Shown: positions 37,378 through 46,456 of the stretch, piece by piece
How positions within the stretch are numbered: the stretch's first letter is position 1
Layout of the letters: the number at the start of each line of letters is the position of its first letter
Source of the DNA: Paenibacillus lacisoli
Lineage (GTDB): Bacteria > Bacillota > Bacilli > Paenibacillales > Paenibacillaceae
Length of the DNA stretch: 64,000 nucleotides
Direction of reading: 5' to 3'
Assembly (NCBI RefSeq): GCF_030580655.1
Contig: NZ_JAUQTB010000001.1
Location: forward strand, 730,345 to 794,344
The notes under the pieces: generated by a model
Told to the model about the DNA's origin: nothing
The model's input: the letters and a program-made list of their open reading frames with translations, nothing else
Database searches by the model: none
Translations under genes and position numbers: made by a program

Positions 37378-38295
37378 TTACTCGTTCGAAGACGATCCTG
37401 GAGCATCATTTGCCTGGCTGCGATCTGCCAGATACGTCCAGTTTTCCTTCTGGGTAACCTTGCCTTCCTTCATGAGCTTGCCTAGTGCTCTTTTGAACGC
37501 AGACTTACTGATGCCAAAACGCTGCTTGATAATATCCGGCGGGGTTGCATCAGAATACGGCATGCCGCCGCCCGGTCGTTCCTTAAGGAAATCGAGCAGA
37601 CGATCTGCATCCTCTACGCGACCCACTTCCTTGCGCTCTGACATCCCCAGATTCACACGCCCATCCTCACGGACAAGAGTCACTCTGACGCGAACCTCTT
37701 CCCCAAGACGAAGCATCCGAGGACGTTCCGATGCGTGAATCATGCCGATCGCGCCAAAGCCCAGCACGCCCCCGTCAACAATGACGAAGGTTCCCATCTG
37801 CAATGGTCTGTACACCGTAGCCTGTACCCACTGGTTCAGCCACGAGGAGGGAGCGTGAAACGCCCGTGGCGCCAGTTCCTGCTCACCTGCGAGCTTTGCA
37901 CGCAGACGTCCCTGTTTGTCATGCTCCATGATGACGAATACGTGGTCACCGACCTTCGGATGAAGTTCCTTGATCTCAGGCAGCTCCCGGATCGGCAGCA
38001 GCAGCTGACGCCCCAGTCCCATCTCGAGGAAGCAGCCCAGACGCGGATGCACATCTGCCACCTGCAGCTTAGCCAGCTCACCCAGTGACAGATAAGGACG
38101 TTTCATAGTTGCGGCCAGGCGGTCCTCTGTATCGTAGAAAATAAACACGTCCAGCTGCTCACCGATGGCGATTTTACGCGTCAATTCAGTATAATGCAGC
38201 AGCACATCCTGGTCCCCGGAAGACAGGAAGTAACCAAAAGGCGATACTTCGCGGGCAACAGGAAGCGTAACATAAGTACCAGCAATCAGACTCAT
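37378..38295 (-). CDS. cvfB: CvfB/YitL-type S1 RNA-binding protein
   Basis: A 305-residue protein made of tandem S1-like domains and a C-terminal winged helix. The first S1-like unit begins GTYVTLPVAREVSPFGYFLS, a later one holds GVLGFGAIGMIHASERPR, and the end has IIKQRFGISKSAFKRALGKLMKEG. In Staphylococcus CvfB affects virulence-gene RNA. The ATG overlaps the rsfS stop (ATGA) and follows GGAG, so the genes are coupled. In B. subtilis yitL lies elsewhere, so its place here is a local difference. Confidence 0.85.
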   Translation of the reverse strand: MSLIAGTYVTLPVAREVSPFGYFLSSGDQDVLLHYTELTRKIAIGEQLDVFIFYDTEDRLAATMKRPYLSLGELAKLQVADVHPRLGCFLEMGLGRQLLLPIRELPEIKELHPKVGDHVFVIMEHDKQGRLRAKLAGEQELAPRAFHAPSSWLNQWVQATVYRPLQMGTFVIVDGGVLGFGAIGMIHASERPRMLRLGEEVRVRVTLVREDGRVNLGMSERKEVGRVEDADRLLDFLKERPGGGMPYSDATPPDIIKQRFGISKSAFKRALGKLMKEGKVTQKENWTYLADRSQANDAPGSSSNE

Positions 38296-38639
38296 ACCGT
38301 CTCCACAACCTTGGCATCTGACCACAGACGCTCAATATTATAATATTCACGCTCATCGCGGTGGAAGACATGGACAACCACATCACCCAGATCCATCAGC
38401 ACCCAGCGGGCAGAATCCAGACCTTCTACGCCGCGGACTACGCCGCCGGCCTCGTGGACACGTTTGCGGATTTCCGTCACGATGGATTGCACCTGTGTAT
38501 CGGAATTACCGTGACAGATTACAAAATAATCAGCCACCATGGAAACGCCGCGCAGATCCAGTGCTACGATGTTCATTGCTTTTTTGTCATCAGCAGCCGT
38601 AACTGCCATATTCATCAATTCATTTGGTTTTAATGTCAT
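38292..38639 (-). CDS. rsfS: Ribosomal silencing factor RsfS
   Basis: A 115-residue protein of normal length, with MAVTAADDKKAMNIVALDL, ADYFVICHGNSDTQVQSIV and GLDSARWVLMDLGDVVVHVF. RsfS binds ribosomal protein L14 (uL14) and blocks subunit joining under starvation. It corresponds to B. subtilis yqeL. It abuts yqeK and overlaps cvfB, inside a tightly packed operon. Confidence 0.94.
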   Translation of the reverse strand: MTLKPNELMNMAVTAADDKKAMNIVALDLRGVSMVADYFVICHGNSDTQVQSIVTEIRKRVHEAGGVVRGVEGLDSARWVLMDLGDVVVHVFHRDEREYYNIERLWSDAKVVETV

Positions 38640-39227
38640 TCATGAACCTCCAGTAGGTATCAAATGTTGGATCAAATCATTACGTGAAAGAACCGTCAAT
38701 GGATAGATTACCCGCTGCTGCTGCAGCAGGAAGCTGATCGTCGAATCAAACCCCGCGATCAAAGCCTTTTCAAGGCTATGTTGAGCCAGTTCACGGATAT
38801 TATTCACGCCAGGGAAATCCCGCCCTGGTTCTATGTAATCCGCAAGGCAGACTACTTTATCCAGAAGGCTCATCCCGACCCTTCCTGACGTATGCCAGCG
38901 AATGGCATCCAGTATATCCGGATCCTCAATTCCGTAATCACGGCGGGCTACAAGTGCGCCTACTTCCGAGTGCCATAGCTGCTTATCATGATTCAGCAGG
39001 TCCTGATTCAGCTCGGGATTGTCCCGGATGACCTGCTCCATATCCTTTACCGGCCAATATTTGGCCACATCATGCAGAATTGCCGCCAGATCGGCTTTTG
39101 CCGGATCTGCACCGAATCGTTCAGCCAGCTTGACAGCCGTCTCCATGACGCCCAGCGTATGCTTCCAGCGTTTCTCCGGCATTTGTCCGGATACGGCCGC
39201 CATCAACTCATCCCTGCTGTATCGCAT
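38640..39227 (-). CDS. yqeK: HD-domain phosphohydrolase YqeK (diadenosine tetraphosphatase type)
   Basis: A 195-residue HD protein. The metal ligands are visible as RWKHTLGVMETAVKLAERFG, then AAILHDVAKYWP and LWHSEVGALVARRDYG with IRWHTSGR. YqeK proteins hydrolyse diadenosine tetraphosphate symmetrically to two ADP. It overlaps the end of nadD by 20 bases and touches rsfS, consistent with one transcript. Confidence 0.92.
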   Translation of the reverse strand: MRYSRDELMAAVSGQMPEKRWKHTLGVMETAVKLAERFGADPAKADLAAILHDVAKYWPVKDMEQVIRDNPELNQDLLNHDKQLWHSEVGALVARRDYGIEDPDILDAIRWHTSGRVGMSLLDKVVCLADYIEPGRDFPGVNNIRELAQHSLEKALIAGFDSTISFLLQQQRVIYPLTVLSRNDLIQHLIPTGGS

Positions 39228-39801
39228 AGATTCCGCTCCCTATAATGTATTCGTACACACGATCCGGGACAAGGTAACGGATGGACCGCCCCTCGGCCGC
39301 ACGTTCGCGAATGGAAGTCGAGGATACGTCCATTTCAGGCATTTCAGCCAGATGGACCCTGTCCTGAAGATAGTCTGGAAGCGTCTGCAGCTGAAGCTTG
39401 TATCCAGGACGTTCGACGCCTATAAATTCAAGCCGCTGCGCCAGCTCTTCGATCTCTTCCCATTTCGGCAGATAATTCACCATGTCCGCTCCGATAATAA
39501 AATAAAAACGGATCTCCGGATACATCTGCTGTAGCTCGCGGATGGTGTTAATGGTGTATGAGACTCCACCACGCTTGATCTCGAGATCCAGAACCGAGAA
39601 CTGAGGGTGACTATCGACCGCTGCATGCGTCATGTCCAGCCTCTGCTCTCCAGTAGCGCCTGCTTCATGCTTGTGCGGCGGAATATGAGAAGGCATAAAC
39701 CAGACTTCATCCAGATCATGCGTATCCCTCGCTGATTCCGCTGCAAGCAGGTGCCCCATGTGAATAGGATCAAAAGTACCGCCCATCAGACCCACTTTCA
39801 T
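39208..39801 (-). CDS. nadD: Nicotinate-nucleotide adenylyltransferase NadD
   Basis: A 197-residue nucleotidyltransferase. The N-terminal VGLMGGTFDPIHMGHLLAAES contains the GTFDPxHxGH motif, PSHIPPHK follows, and the C-terminal STSIRERAAEGRSIRYLVPD is the ISSTxIR motif variant. It adenylates nicotinate mononucleotide in NAD synthesis. Its 3' end overlaps yqeK. Confidence 0.95.
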   Translation of the reverse strand: MKVGLMGGTFDPIHMGHLLAAESARDTHDLDEVWFMPSHIPPHKHEAGATGEQRLDMTHAAVDSHPQFSVLDLEIKRGGVSYTINTIRELQQMYPEIRFYFIIGADMVNYLPKWEEIEELAQRLEFIGVERPGYKLQLQTLPDYLQDRVHLAEMPEMDVSSTSIRERAAEGRSIRYLVPDRVYEYIIGSGIYAIQQG

Positions 39802-39831
39802 CTCATCACCGCCTCTAATGTCTGCCGGGTC

Positions 39832-40122
39832 TTATGGCAGTTCGATCTGCTTGTGATCCCGTGACGGCTTGTACAGAATAATAACGCTGCCGATGACCTG
39901 TACAAGTTCGGAACCTGTCTGCTCCGCCAGCTCTGCCGCAATATCGTGTTTGTCCTCCAGGCAGTTGTTCAGAACAGAGACTTTCATCAGCTCGCGCTTC
40001 TCGATCGCATCATTAATGTGACGCATGAGATGCTCATTGGTTCCCCCTTTACCCACCTGAAAAATGGGGTCAAGATGGTGTGCGAGGGAACGTAAGTAAC
40101 GCTTTTGCTTGCCGGTTAACAT
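39832..40122 (-). CDS. yhbY: YhbY/CRM-domain RNA-binding protein
   Basis: A 96-residue single CRM-domain protein: KRYLRSLAHHLDPIFQVGKGGTNEHLMRHI includes the GxxG loop, then VSVLNNCLEDKHDIAAELAEQTG. The family associates with pre-50S ribosomal particles. It is the counterpart of B. subtilis yqeI, between aroE and nadD. Confidence 0.93.
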   Translation of the reverse strand: MLTGKQKRYLRSLAHHLDPIFQVGKGGTNEHLMRHINDAIEKRELMKVSVLNNCLEDKHDIAAELAEQTGSELVQVIGSVIILYKPSRDHKQIELP

Positions 40123-40255
40123 AAATATTCTTTAACTCCTTTATCGCTTCTGCCCGTCAGTATCAGCTGCAGGCAGTAACATTCTTCTTATTTGACAATC
40201 CGCTGCAGAAACTCTCCATACAGGAATCTGCTTATATATTGTACCATCGAACATG

Positions 40256-40283
40256 CAAAAATGAATGGCTCACAGAGCCATTC
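40256..40283 (-). terminator. Terminator of aroE
   Basis: Perfect 9-bp stem GAATGGCTC / GAGCCATTC with a 3-nt loop and CATTTTT on the minus strand. It splits the yqeG-yqeH-aroE unit from yhbY onward. Confidence 0.75.
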
Positions 40284-40308
40284 TGCAAAATTAATCCCTC
40301 TGGGGACA

Positions 40309-41208
40309 TTAGCTTTCCTTATTCAGACTGGACAGCACGGTGGCTCTCATTGTCTCTACAGAAGGAGCAAACCCGAACCAGTATTCGAACGCGATGGCTC
40401 CTTGATTAATAAACATGCCGAGTCCACCATGAGTTGTACAGCCCAGACGAGCTGCTTCACGAAGAAGCTTCGTCTCCAGAGGATTATAAATCAGGTCGCT
40501 GACCACTGCAGAGGAACGCAGCCCTTCCAGCTGTAATGCCATTTGATCGGTATGCGGATGCATCCCTACAGAGGTCGTATTAATCAGAACATCGACAACA
40601 GGCAGCCAATGCACGGCATCCTCGTAGGTGCAGCTCGTCATCAAAGCCAGATCAGACCACTCCTGTACCAGCGCTTCTGCTTTGTCTCGTGTCCGGTTCA
40701 CAATGATGATCTTCGCCGGCTTCTCCTGGGCCAGAGCATAGATGATTCCCCGTGCTGCACCACCAGCACCCAATACCATGAAGGTCTTGCCTGCCAGTAC
40801 GGGAACGGCTTCATCCTTCAGGGAGCGGACGTATCCCCGTCCATCCGTATTATAGCCCTTTAGTGTACCATGATCATTCACAACCGTATTCACGGCTCCG
40901 ATCCGGCGGGCCTCCTCATCAATCTCATCCAGATAGTCCATAACAGCAACTTTATGGGGGATTGTCACATTGACTCCGCGAAAATTGAGCGTCTTGACAG
41001 CAAGGAGAGCCGCCTCCAGACTGCTGTCAGTAACTTCAAGCGGCACGTAGGCACCGGTAATGCCTGCCTTCTGCAGCGCAGCCTGATGCATCGCCGGTGA
41101 CTTGGAATGACCAATCGGGTCACCCATAACTCCCAGCAGCACTCTGCCTCCGTTATGAACCCCTTTACCCGGAGCTTGAACTATGGTCTGTTGATCCTTC
41201 GTGCTCAT
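40309..41208 (-). CDS. aroE: Shikimate dehydrogenase (NADP+)
   Basis: A 299-residue protein. LLGVMGDPIGHSKSPAMHQAAL binds shikimate, GVNVTIPHKVAVMDYLD holds the catalytic Lys, GYNTDGRGYVRSL follows, and VLGAGGAARGIIYAL is the NADP loop. Late LIYNPLETKLL and GLGMFINQGAIAFEYW complete the family pattern. It makes shikimate in aromatic amino acid synthesis. The N-terminus carries about 20 extra residues compared with many AroE proteins. Confidence 0.95.
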   Translation of the reverse strand: MSTKDQQTIVQAPGKGVHNGGRVLLGVMGDPIGHSKSPAMHQAALQKAGITGAYVPLEVTDSSLEAALLAVKTLNFRGVNVTIPHKVAVMDYLDEIDEEARRIGAVNTVVNDHGTLKGYNTDGRGYVRSLKDEAVPVLAGKTFMVLGAGGAARGIIYALAQEKPAKIIIVNRTRDKAEALVQEWSDLALMTSCTYEDAVHWLPVVDVLINTTSVGMHPHTDQMALQLEGLRSSAVVSDLIYNPLETKLLREAARLGCTTHGGLGMFINQGAIAFEYWFGFAPSVETMRATVLSSLNKES

Positions 41209-41240
41209 GTTTTACCCTCCTCAGCTTCCATTGACACCGA

Positions 41241-42365
41241 TCAAATCAGCGAAGGGCGAACCAATACACGAATGCCTCGTGGAGCATGAACCGCGATCAG
41301 CGCACCGTTCGTCCCGTTAATCCGGATCCAGCCGAGCCCCGAAATAAATACATCCGACTGGGAATTACGCGAAATGCGGAATTCATGACGTGTCCATTCC
41401 GGCATCTCATCCAGTTCTTCCTTCGTAGGCGGCGACAGCAGTTCCCCAGCATGCTCTGCGAACAGCTGATCCGCACGTTCCAGCTTCGTACGGTGAATAC
41501 CAAGACCGCTGCCAATGTAGCAGGTGAAGGACTGATGTTCCCCTTCTATAAAATCAAACCGGGCCATTGCGCCGAAAAACAGCGTCTGGCCAGCATTTAA
41601 TTGATATACAGCCGGCTTCAGAGGTTTGTCCGGCATCAGAATTCCCAGGTTCCTGCGGGATACGATCTCACTGAAACGCCATGGATAAACGATCCCCGGC
41701 GTATCGATAATAGCCCGTCCGTCATCCAGCGGAATATTGACCATATCCAGTGTCGTTCCGGGATAACGTGAAGTCGTCAGCTCCTGCTCCAGATCACTGT
41801 AATCCCGGATCAGGCGGTTGATCAGTGTGGACTTGCCGACATTCGTTGCACCCACCACATACACGTCACGATCCCCGCGGTATTCGGCTACGGCCTCCAG
41901 CAGACGGTCAAATCCCTGATTTTTGCGGGCACTGCATAATACAATATCCACGGTCTTCAAGCCTTGTTCTTTGGCTTGATGCTGTACCCAGTTACGAATC
42001 TTGTTCCAATTGCTTACCTTCGGCAGCAGATCAATCTTGTTCACTACAAGCAGGACCGGATTGTTGCCTACAAACCGCTGCAGACCCGAGATCATGCTCC
42101 CTTCAAAATCAAACAAGTCTACGATATGAATGACTAGTGCATCCTTATCGCCGATCTTGCTTAGCAGCGCCAGGAATTCATCCTGATCCACTGTTACAGA
42201 AGAAGCTTCATTATAATTTTTGATGCGGAAACAGCGTTGGCAGATTACCGGTTCACGTTCGAGCGCCTTCTCCGGCAGATAGCCTGGCTGATCCGGGTTC
42301 TCTGTTTGGAGCGGAATCCCGCACCCACTGCATCTGACGGCAAGGCCGTCTAATCGTTCTGTCAT
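41241..42365 (-). CDS. yqeH: Circularly permuted GTPase YqeH
   Basis: A 374-residue protein from the ATG behind AGGAGGAAAAAAGGAA. An N-terminal zinc finger (CSGCGIPLQ and CQRCFRIKN) precedes the permuted GTPase order: the NKIDLLPK (G4) motif comes before GATNVGKSTLINRL (G1) and IDTPGI (G3). YqeH is needed for 30S ribosome assembly. Its start overlaps the yqeG stop (ATGA), so the two are coupled. Confidence 0.95.
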   Translation of the reverse strand: MTERLDGLAVRCSGCGIPLQTENPDQPGYLPEKALEREPVICQRCFRIKNYNEASSVTVDQDEFLALLSKIGDKDALVIHIVDLFDFEGSMISGLQRFVGNNPVLLVVNKIDLLPKVSNWNKIRNWVQHQAKEQGLKTVDIVLCSARKNQGFDRLLEAVAEYRGDRDVYVVGATNVGKSTLINRLIRDYSDLEQELTTSRYPGTTLDMVNIPLDDGRAIIDTPGIVYPWRFSEIVSRRNLGILMPDKPLKPAVYQLNAGQTLFFGAMARFDFIEGEHQSFTCYIGSGLGIHRTKLERADQLFAEHAGELLSPPTKEELDEMPEWTRHEFRISRNSQSDVFISGLGWIRINGTNGALIAVHAPRGIRVLVRPSLI

Positions 42366-42889
42366 TTCCTTTTTTCCTCCTCCATCCATAAACCCTTCTT
42401 GCGCAAGCGTGTTAAGGCAATCCGTTCAACCTGACGATTAATCCGTGTAAAAAAGCCCTCGTCCCCGATTGAGATCGGTAGTACCAGGACCGTATACAAT
42501 CCGAGTCGGTTGCCGCCATACACGTCAGTCAGCATCTGGTCACCGACAACAACCGTCTGTTCCGGTGTCAGCTCCATCATCTTCATCGCCTTGCGGAACG
42601 GCGCATTGGAAGGCTTGCGTGCTTCATGCACATATTGAATGTCCAGCGGTGTCGCAAACAGCGATACGCGGTTCAATTTGTTGTTGGATACAATCACCAG
42701 CTGGAATCCGGCCTGCTTGACCTTCTCGAACCAGACGACCAGCTCCGGTGTCGCGTTGGGAGCTTTGGCTCCTACCAGCGTATTATCCAGGTCTGTAATA
42801 ATACCGCGGTAGCCTTGCTTGTACAACGCTTCCAGATCGATATCAAAAACGGTATTTACCCGTAATTTAGGCATTAACATTTCAAACAA
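42362..42889 (-). CDS. yqeG: HAD-superfamily phosphatase YqeG
   Basis: A 175-residue protein. The HAD nucleophile motif is ITDLDNTLVGAKAPNATPE, motif II is LVIVSNNKLNRV, and motif III is VVVGDQMLTDVYGGNRLGLYTVLV. Members are class IIIA HAD phosphatases, with phosphatidylglycerophosphatase activity known for some relatives; the substrate here is not proven. It is the first gene of the yqeG-yqeH-aroE operon. Confidence 0.92.
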   Translation of the reverse strand: MFEMLMPKLRVNTVFDIDLEALYKQGYRGIITDLDNTLVGAKAPNATPELVVWFEKVKQAGFQLVIVSNNKLNRVSLFATPLDIQYVHEARKPSNAPFRKAMKMMELTPEQTVVVGDQMLTDVYGGNRLGLYTVLVLPISIGDEGFFTRINRQVERIALTRLRKKGLWMEEEKRK

Positions 42890-42917
42890 ACTGGGTCACC
42901 TCGGTTTCATACGACAA

Positions 42918-42946
42918 ACTATACCATAATCTTGGTAGTTAGTAAA
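42918..42946 (-). promoter_or_regulatory. Candidate sigma-A promoter of the yqeG operon
   Basis: -35 TTTACT (42941-42946), 17-bp spacer, -10 TATAGT (42918-42923) on the minus strand. The -35 overlaps the T-tract of the preceding terminator. Confidence 0.5.
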
Positions 42947-42970
42947 AAGCCGTCCGCGGCTGCGGACGGC
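42944..42970 (-). terminator. Terminator of the transglutaminase operon
   Basis: Perfect 9-bp GC-rich stem GCCGTCCGC / GCGGACGGC with a 4-nt loop, followed on the minus strand by TTTTT. Confidence 0.85.
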
Positions 42971-42992
42971 GGTCTGACACAGGTTACTGGGC

Positions 42993-45209
42993 TTATGCGC
43001 GCGCTGCTTTGAAGCTCTTGCGAAGCTGACCTGCATAGGCCTGTACTGTTCTCCATTCCTCATCGGTTACCGAGGCAGGACTGTACCTTGCTTTCTCGAA
43101 GAGAGACAGCAGCTGAGCCAAAATTCCACGCACCTCCGGAGAGGAATCGCCCCACCGCTGAACAGATTCACGCAATGTTTCGTGGGTTCCTCTTTGCAGA
43201 CCTTTACGCCTCAGATACCGCATCCAGCGCTCGGTCTCCACGACAACCTTCTCATCCGCCGACAGCGGCTTGCCCTTACGGAACTGAAGCAGTGCGAAGT
43301 GAAGGGTCACACGGTTGCGCCAGACAATATATGCCCCCCATAGGATGAGCACAGCCACTGCTGCCCATACAACAATAGCCGTGTAAGGGGAAGACGGCTC
43401 ATCCACCGCCGGCGTCTGTTCAGGCTGATCTGGTGTCGGCGTCTGCTCCTGCGGCTCGTCCTCGGGCTGATCCACAGGTGCAGACGAATCCTCCTGCTGA
43501 GTTAGCAGCGGCATATTGAAACCGGGTGTCGCTTCCACCGGAATCCAGCCGTACTGCTCGCCAAAATAAATCTCGGCCCAGGAGTGGGCATCTGCATTCG
43601 TTACCGTGTAGGTGGTACGGGCGTCCGAATCACCGTTATTATTCAACTCGTCTCCAAATGAAGCTTGCCCCGGAGCATACCCTTTTACCCATCGGGCCGG
43701 AATATCCAGCGAGCGGGCCATCATCACAAGAGCCGTGGAGTAATAATCACAATACCCCTCCTGAATCTCAAAAAGAAAGCTGTATACAAAATCCTGGCTT
43801 TTCTTGCGTGACAGATCCGGATTATTCGTATACGGGTATTTTTGCTGCAGGTACTGCTGAAGCAGCGCCACCTTTTCATAAGGCGTATTGGCCGAGGCTG
43901 TAATATCCTTCGCCAGCTGGGACACCTGCTCAGGGAAGTTACTAGGAACCTGCAAATAATCCTGATCCAGCGAACCATTGTACAGCTGCTCGTAAGTCCG
44001 CGTCCGAAGCTGCTGTTCCGGAATAATCGGAAGACGTGAAACCACGGTGTAGGATCTCGGATATCCAGGGTCCGACGAAGTGCTGTTCCAGTGAAGCTCA
44101 GCCTGCTGAGGCTTCCAGCGCATGGAGGATACCGGGAACTGGCTGTCGAGAGAGTCCACCTGACGGATGGCATAGGCGCCGAACATCACCGGATATACCT
44201 GATCATTCAGCATGGTTACCGTCTGTGTTACCTGCTTGCCGGGCAGCGAGGAGCCCTCGTTGTTCGTCAGCGTCTGCTCGGTTTCAACATCCTCGTAAGA
44301 ACGGCGGCTGCCCGGCCGGTCCACCCAGCCGGAGCCAGAATACGTCATTCTCGTCTCGCCGCGCCAATAACTGCGGTCGGTTGATTGAATTTTCATCACA
44401 GGAGAGTAATCAAAATTAAACCCGCCCCCCAGGGAATCGTCATCCCGGCTGTAACCCGACTCGGTTGAGCCTTGTCCACCGCTCACGTTACCATTCAGAG
44501 ATACGTTCGTCGTACCTGCCCCGTTAACATTAATAAATGCAGTATACGGATCGGTAAGAGTCGGGGGTACTTCAGGCATATTCACACCAGCGACAATGAT
44601 GAGAGCAAAAATAATTGCGATATTAGAAGCAATTTTGAGCGGTGAACGGCGCAAATGCTTCCATCCCTGCGGATACCGCTGTTTGAATTGATAAAAATGC
44701 CGTGTAACGAGCCAGGCCATTCCGGCAAACACGGTCCAAGCTACCTCTTTCCAGAGCAGAACCGGAGTAAAGGAATCCAATACAGCAAAACCCGCCACGT
44801 TCAGACCAGTAAATGCCAGAATCCTTCCCTTTGTTGTTACCGACAGCATAACACCCTCCAGGAGAATCCAAGCAATCAGCGAGAACCAGATATAAGGAGT
44901 AAGCGATGAGACCAGTTCTTCAAGATTCTTAAGCGAATGCCCGCTGAATTCATAGATAGCATAAGTATGAAGGGTTCGGAACAACATATAAAAAACGGCA
45001 GCTGCCTTGAGAAGCAGCTTCCATATTGAACGAAATGGAATCAGAATCTCAATGACAGCCAGAACCGTTAATGTTCCCAATACAAGACTGGATGTTTCGT
45101 CATACCAGATGGATGACCCGAAGGAAATCCATTGGACGGCGATCACCATGATCCAAAGAACAGCAAATGCATGATGCCAGGATGAGCGCATGGCTCGGAG
45201 CCATTTCAT
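42993..45209 (-). CDS. Membrane-anchored transglutaminase-like protease (TgpA type)
   Basis: A 738-residue protein. Six or so N-terminal membrane segments (residues 1-220) are followed by a large outside loop with the transglutaminase core: EGYCDYYSTALVMMARSL carries the catalytic Cys, DAHSWAEIYFGEQYGW the His, and VEATPGF the region of the Asp. A Pro/Gln/Glu-rich linker, one more membrane helix and a C-terminal DUF4129-like helical tail follow. The gene ends the moxR-DUF58-transglutaminase operon, a common trio of unknown overall role, overlapping the DUF58 gene by four bases. Confidence 0.9.
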   Translation of the reverse strand: MKWLRAMRSSWHHAFAVLWIMVIAVQWISFGSSIWYDETSSLVLGTLTVLAVIEILIPFRSIWKLLLKAAAVFYMLFRTLHTYAIYEFSGHSLKNLEELVSSLTPYIWFSLIAWILLEGVMLSVTTKGRILAFTGLNVAGFAVLDSFTPVLLWKEVAWTVFAGMAWLVTRHFYQFKQRYPQGWKHLRRSPLKIASNIAIIFALIIVAGVNMPEVPPTLTDPYTAFINVNGAGTTNVSLNGNVSGGQGSTESGYSRDDDSLGGGFNFDYSPVMKIQSTDRSYWRGETRMTYSGSGWVDRPGSRRSYEDVETEQTLTNNEGSSLPGKQVTQTVTMLNDQVYPVMFGAYAIRQVDSLDSQFPVSSMRWKPQQAELHWNSTSSDPGYPRSYTVVSRLPIIPEQQLRTRTYEQLYNGSLDQDYLQVPSNFPEQVSQLAKDITASANTPYEKVALLQQYLQQKYPYTNNPDLSRKKSQDFVYSFLFEIQEGYCDYYSTALVMMARSLDIPARWVKGYAPGQASFGDELNNNGDSDARTTYTVTNADAHSWAEIYFGEQYGWIPVEATPGFNMPLLTQQEDSSAPVDQPEDEPQEQTPTPDQPEQTPAVDEPSSPYTAIVVWAAVAVLILWGAYIVWRNRVTLHFALLQFRKGKPLSADEKVVVETERWMRYLRRKGLQRGTHETLRESVQRWGDSSPEVRGILAQLLSLFEKARYSPASVTDEEWRTVQAYAGQLRKSFKAARA

Positions 45210-46453
45210 GATATAGTTCCCCCTCCCATCACCGTAGGCAGCTCCTGCAGCTGATTCACTGAGAAGCTCTTAATGCCTCTCATCCGCAGCATCGCAGTCC
45301 ACTCCGAATTCGTCTGCGATTCCGCTGTCTGAATGCCGATATGACAGGGTGTAAAACCGCGGGACTCTGCCCAGCGCAGCACCTGCAAGGCTCTATCCCC
45401 GGTCAATGGAGAAATGAGGACAAAGAAGGAACCCTGCGGGAACAGGCGCAGCTGATTCTCCAGCTGTTCCTGAAGCCCCCCGCCCTTCTGCATCGACAGA
45501 TCGACCAGGTGATGAAGCATACGCTGTCGGTCGGACATCCCTTCAGAAGGCGCAAACAGGCTCGTCTTGTCTCCTGCTGTACAGAGTCCAACACCCAGAC
45601 GTTCGCGTGTGCCGTAATCCAGCAGGGAGGCCGTAGTAGACACGGCGAGCTCAAACTGCTCTGCACGGGTATAATGTTCGGCGATCGTATCAAGGACGAG
45701 CATGATTTTGGGAATGGATTCATGTTCAAATTCCTTGGACTTCCAGGTGCCGGTCTTGGCCGTTGCATTCCAGTGAATGCGCGACAGCCTGTCTCCATAT
45801 ACATAATCGCGGACCCCGTTAATCTGTGTCGTCTCCCGTCTGGATTTGGTTAACGTCGTCTGCCGCCCGGATAACCGGGAATTGCGGTCAAACAGATGCC
45901 AGTAAGGAATGAAGACACTGCGGGGCAGCACACGAAATTCGCCGGGCGCAGCGAACCGGCCTTTATGTTCCATCAGTCCGAATATATCTTCCGTTACACT
46001 TTCCGTAGCTGCAAAATGATACAGCCCCCGCTCCAGCGGCGGCGTCTGAAAGGTCAGCTCACCTTTTCCCTTCATGTTCGGGATCACGCTCTCCTCAAAC
46101 GACCAGGATTCGCCTGTATGGCGTTTCAGCACATCCCGGACAATCATATAAGGCAGCGGCATGAAGCCCGGGATCTGCATGTCCAGCTGAACATGCACCT
46201 GATCGCCGGCGTGCAGCAGATCGCTGTAGCCCGGACCGGAGACGAGATGCCTGCGGCCTCTGACGCGACGGACACCACTGAATGCTCCAAGCCACAAATA
46301 GACCCCGAACAGGGTTACCATGGACAGGAGCATGAATGACGTTTTCCCGCCCTGAAACAGGACATACAGCAGGCATACCAGCCAGACAGCCAGCAGCATC
46401 CAGATTTTAAATGAGGGCTTGCCGGTCCTGCCGGCAGTCCGTATTTTGCTCAT
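45206..46453 (-). CDS. DUF58-domain membrane protein
   Basis: A 415-residue protein with two N-terminal membrane helices (about residues 15-55), a beta-rich middle and the DUF58 signature NGVRDYVYGDRLSRIHWNATAKTG followed by a von Willebrand A-like fold (IMLVLDTIAEHY). It usually works next to MoxR ATPases. It follows moxR by three bases and overlaps the transglutaminase gene. Confidence 0.92.
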   Translation of the reverse strand: MSKIRTAGRTGKPSFKIWMLLAVWLVCLLYVLFQGGKTSFMLLSMVTLFGVYLWLGAFSGVRRVRGRRHLVSGPGYSDLLHAGDQVHVQLDMQIPGFMPLPYMIVRDVLKRHTGESWSFEESVIPNMKGKGELTFQTPPLERGLYHFAATESVTEDIFGLMEHKGRFAAPGEFRVLPRSVFIPYWHLFDRNSRLSGRQTTLTKSRRETTQINGVRDYVYGDRLSRIHWNATAKTGTWKSKEFEHESIPKIMLVLDTIAEHYTRAEQFELAVSTTASLLDYGTRERLGVGLCTAGDKTSLFAPSEGMSDRQRMLHHLVDLSMQKGGGLQEQLENQLRLFPQGSFFVLISPLTGDRALQVLRWAESRGFTPCHIGIQTAESQTNSEWTAMLRMRGIKSFSVNQLQELPTVMGGGTIS

Positions 46454-46456
46454 AGA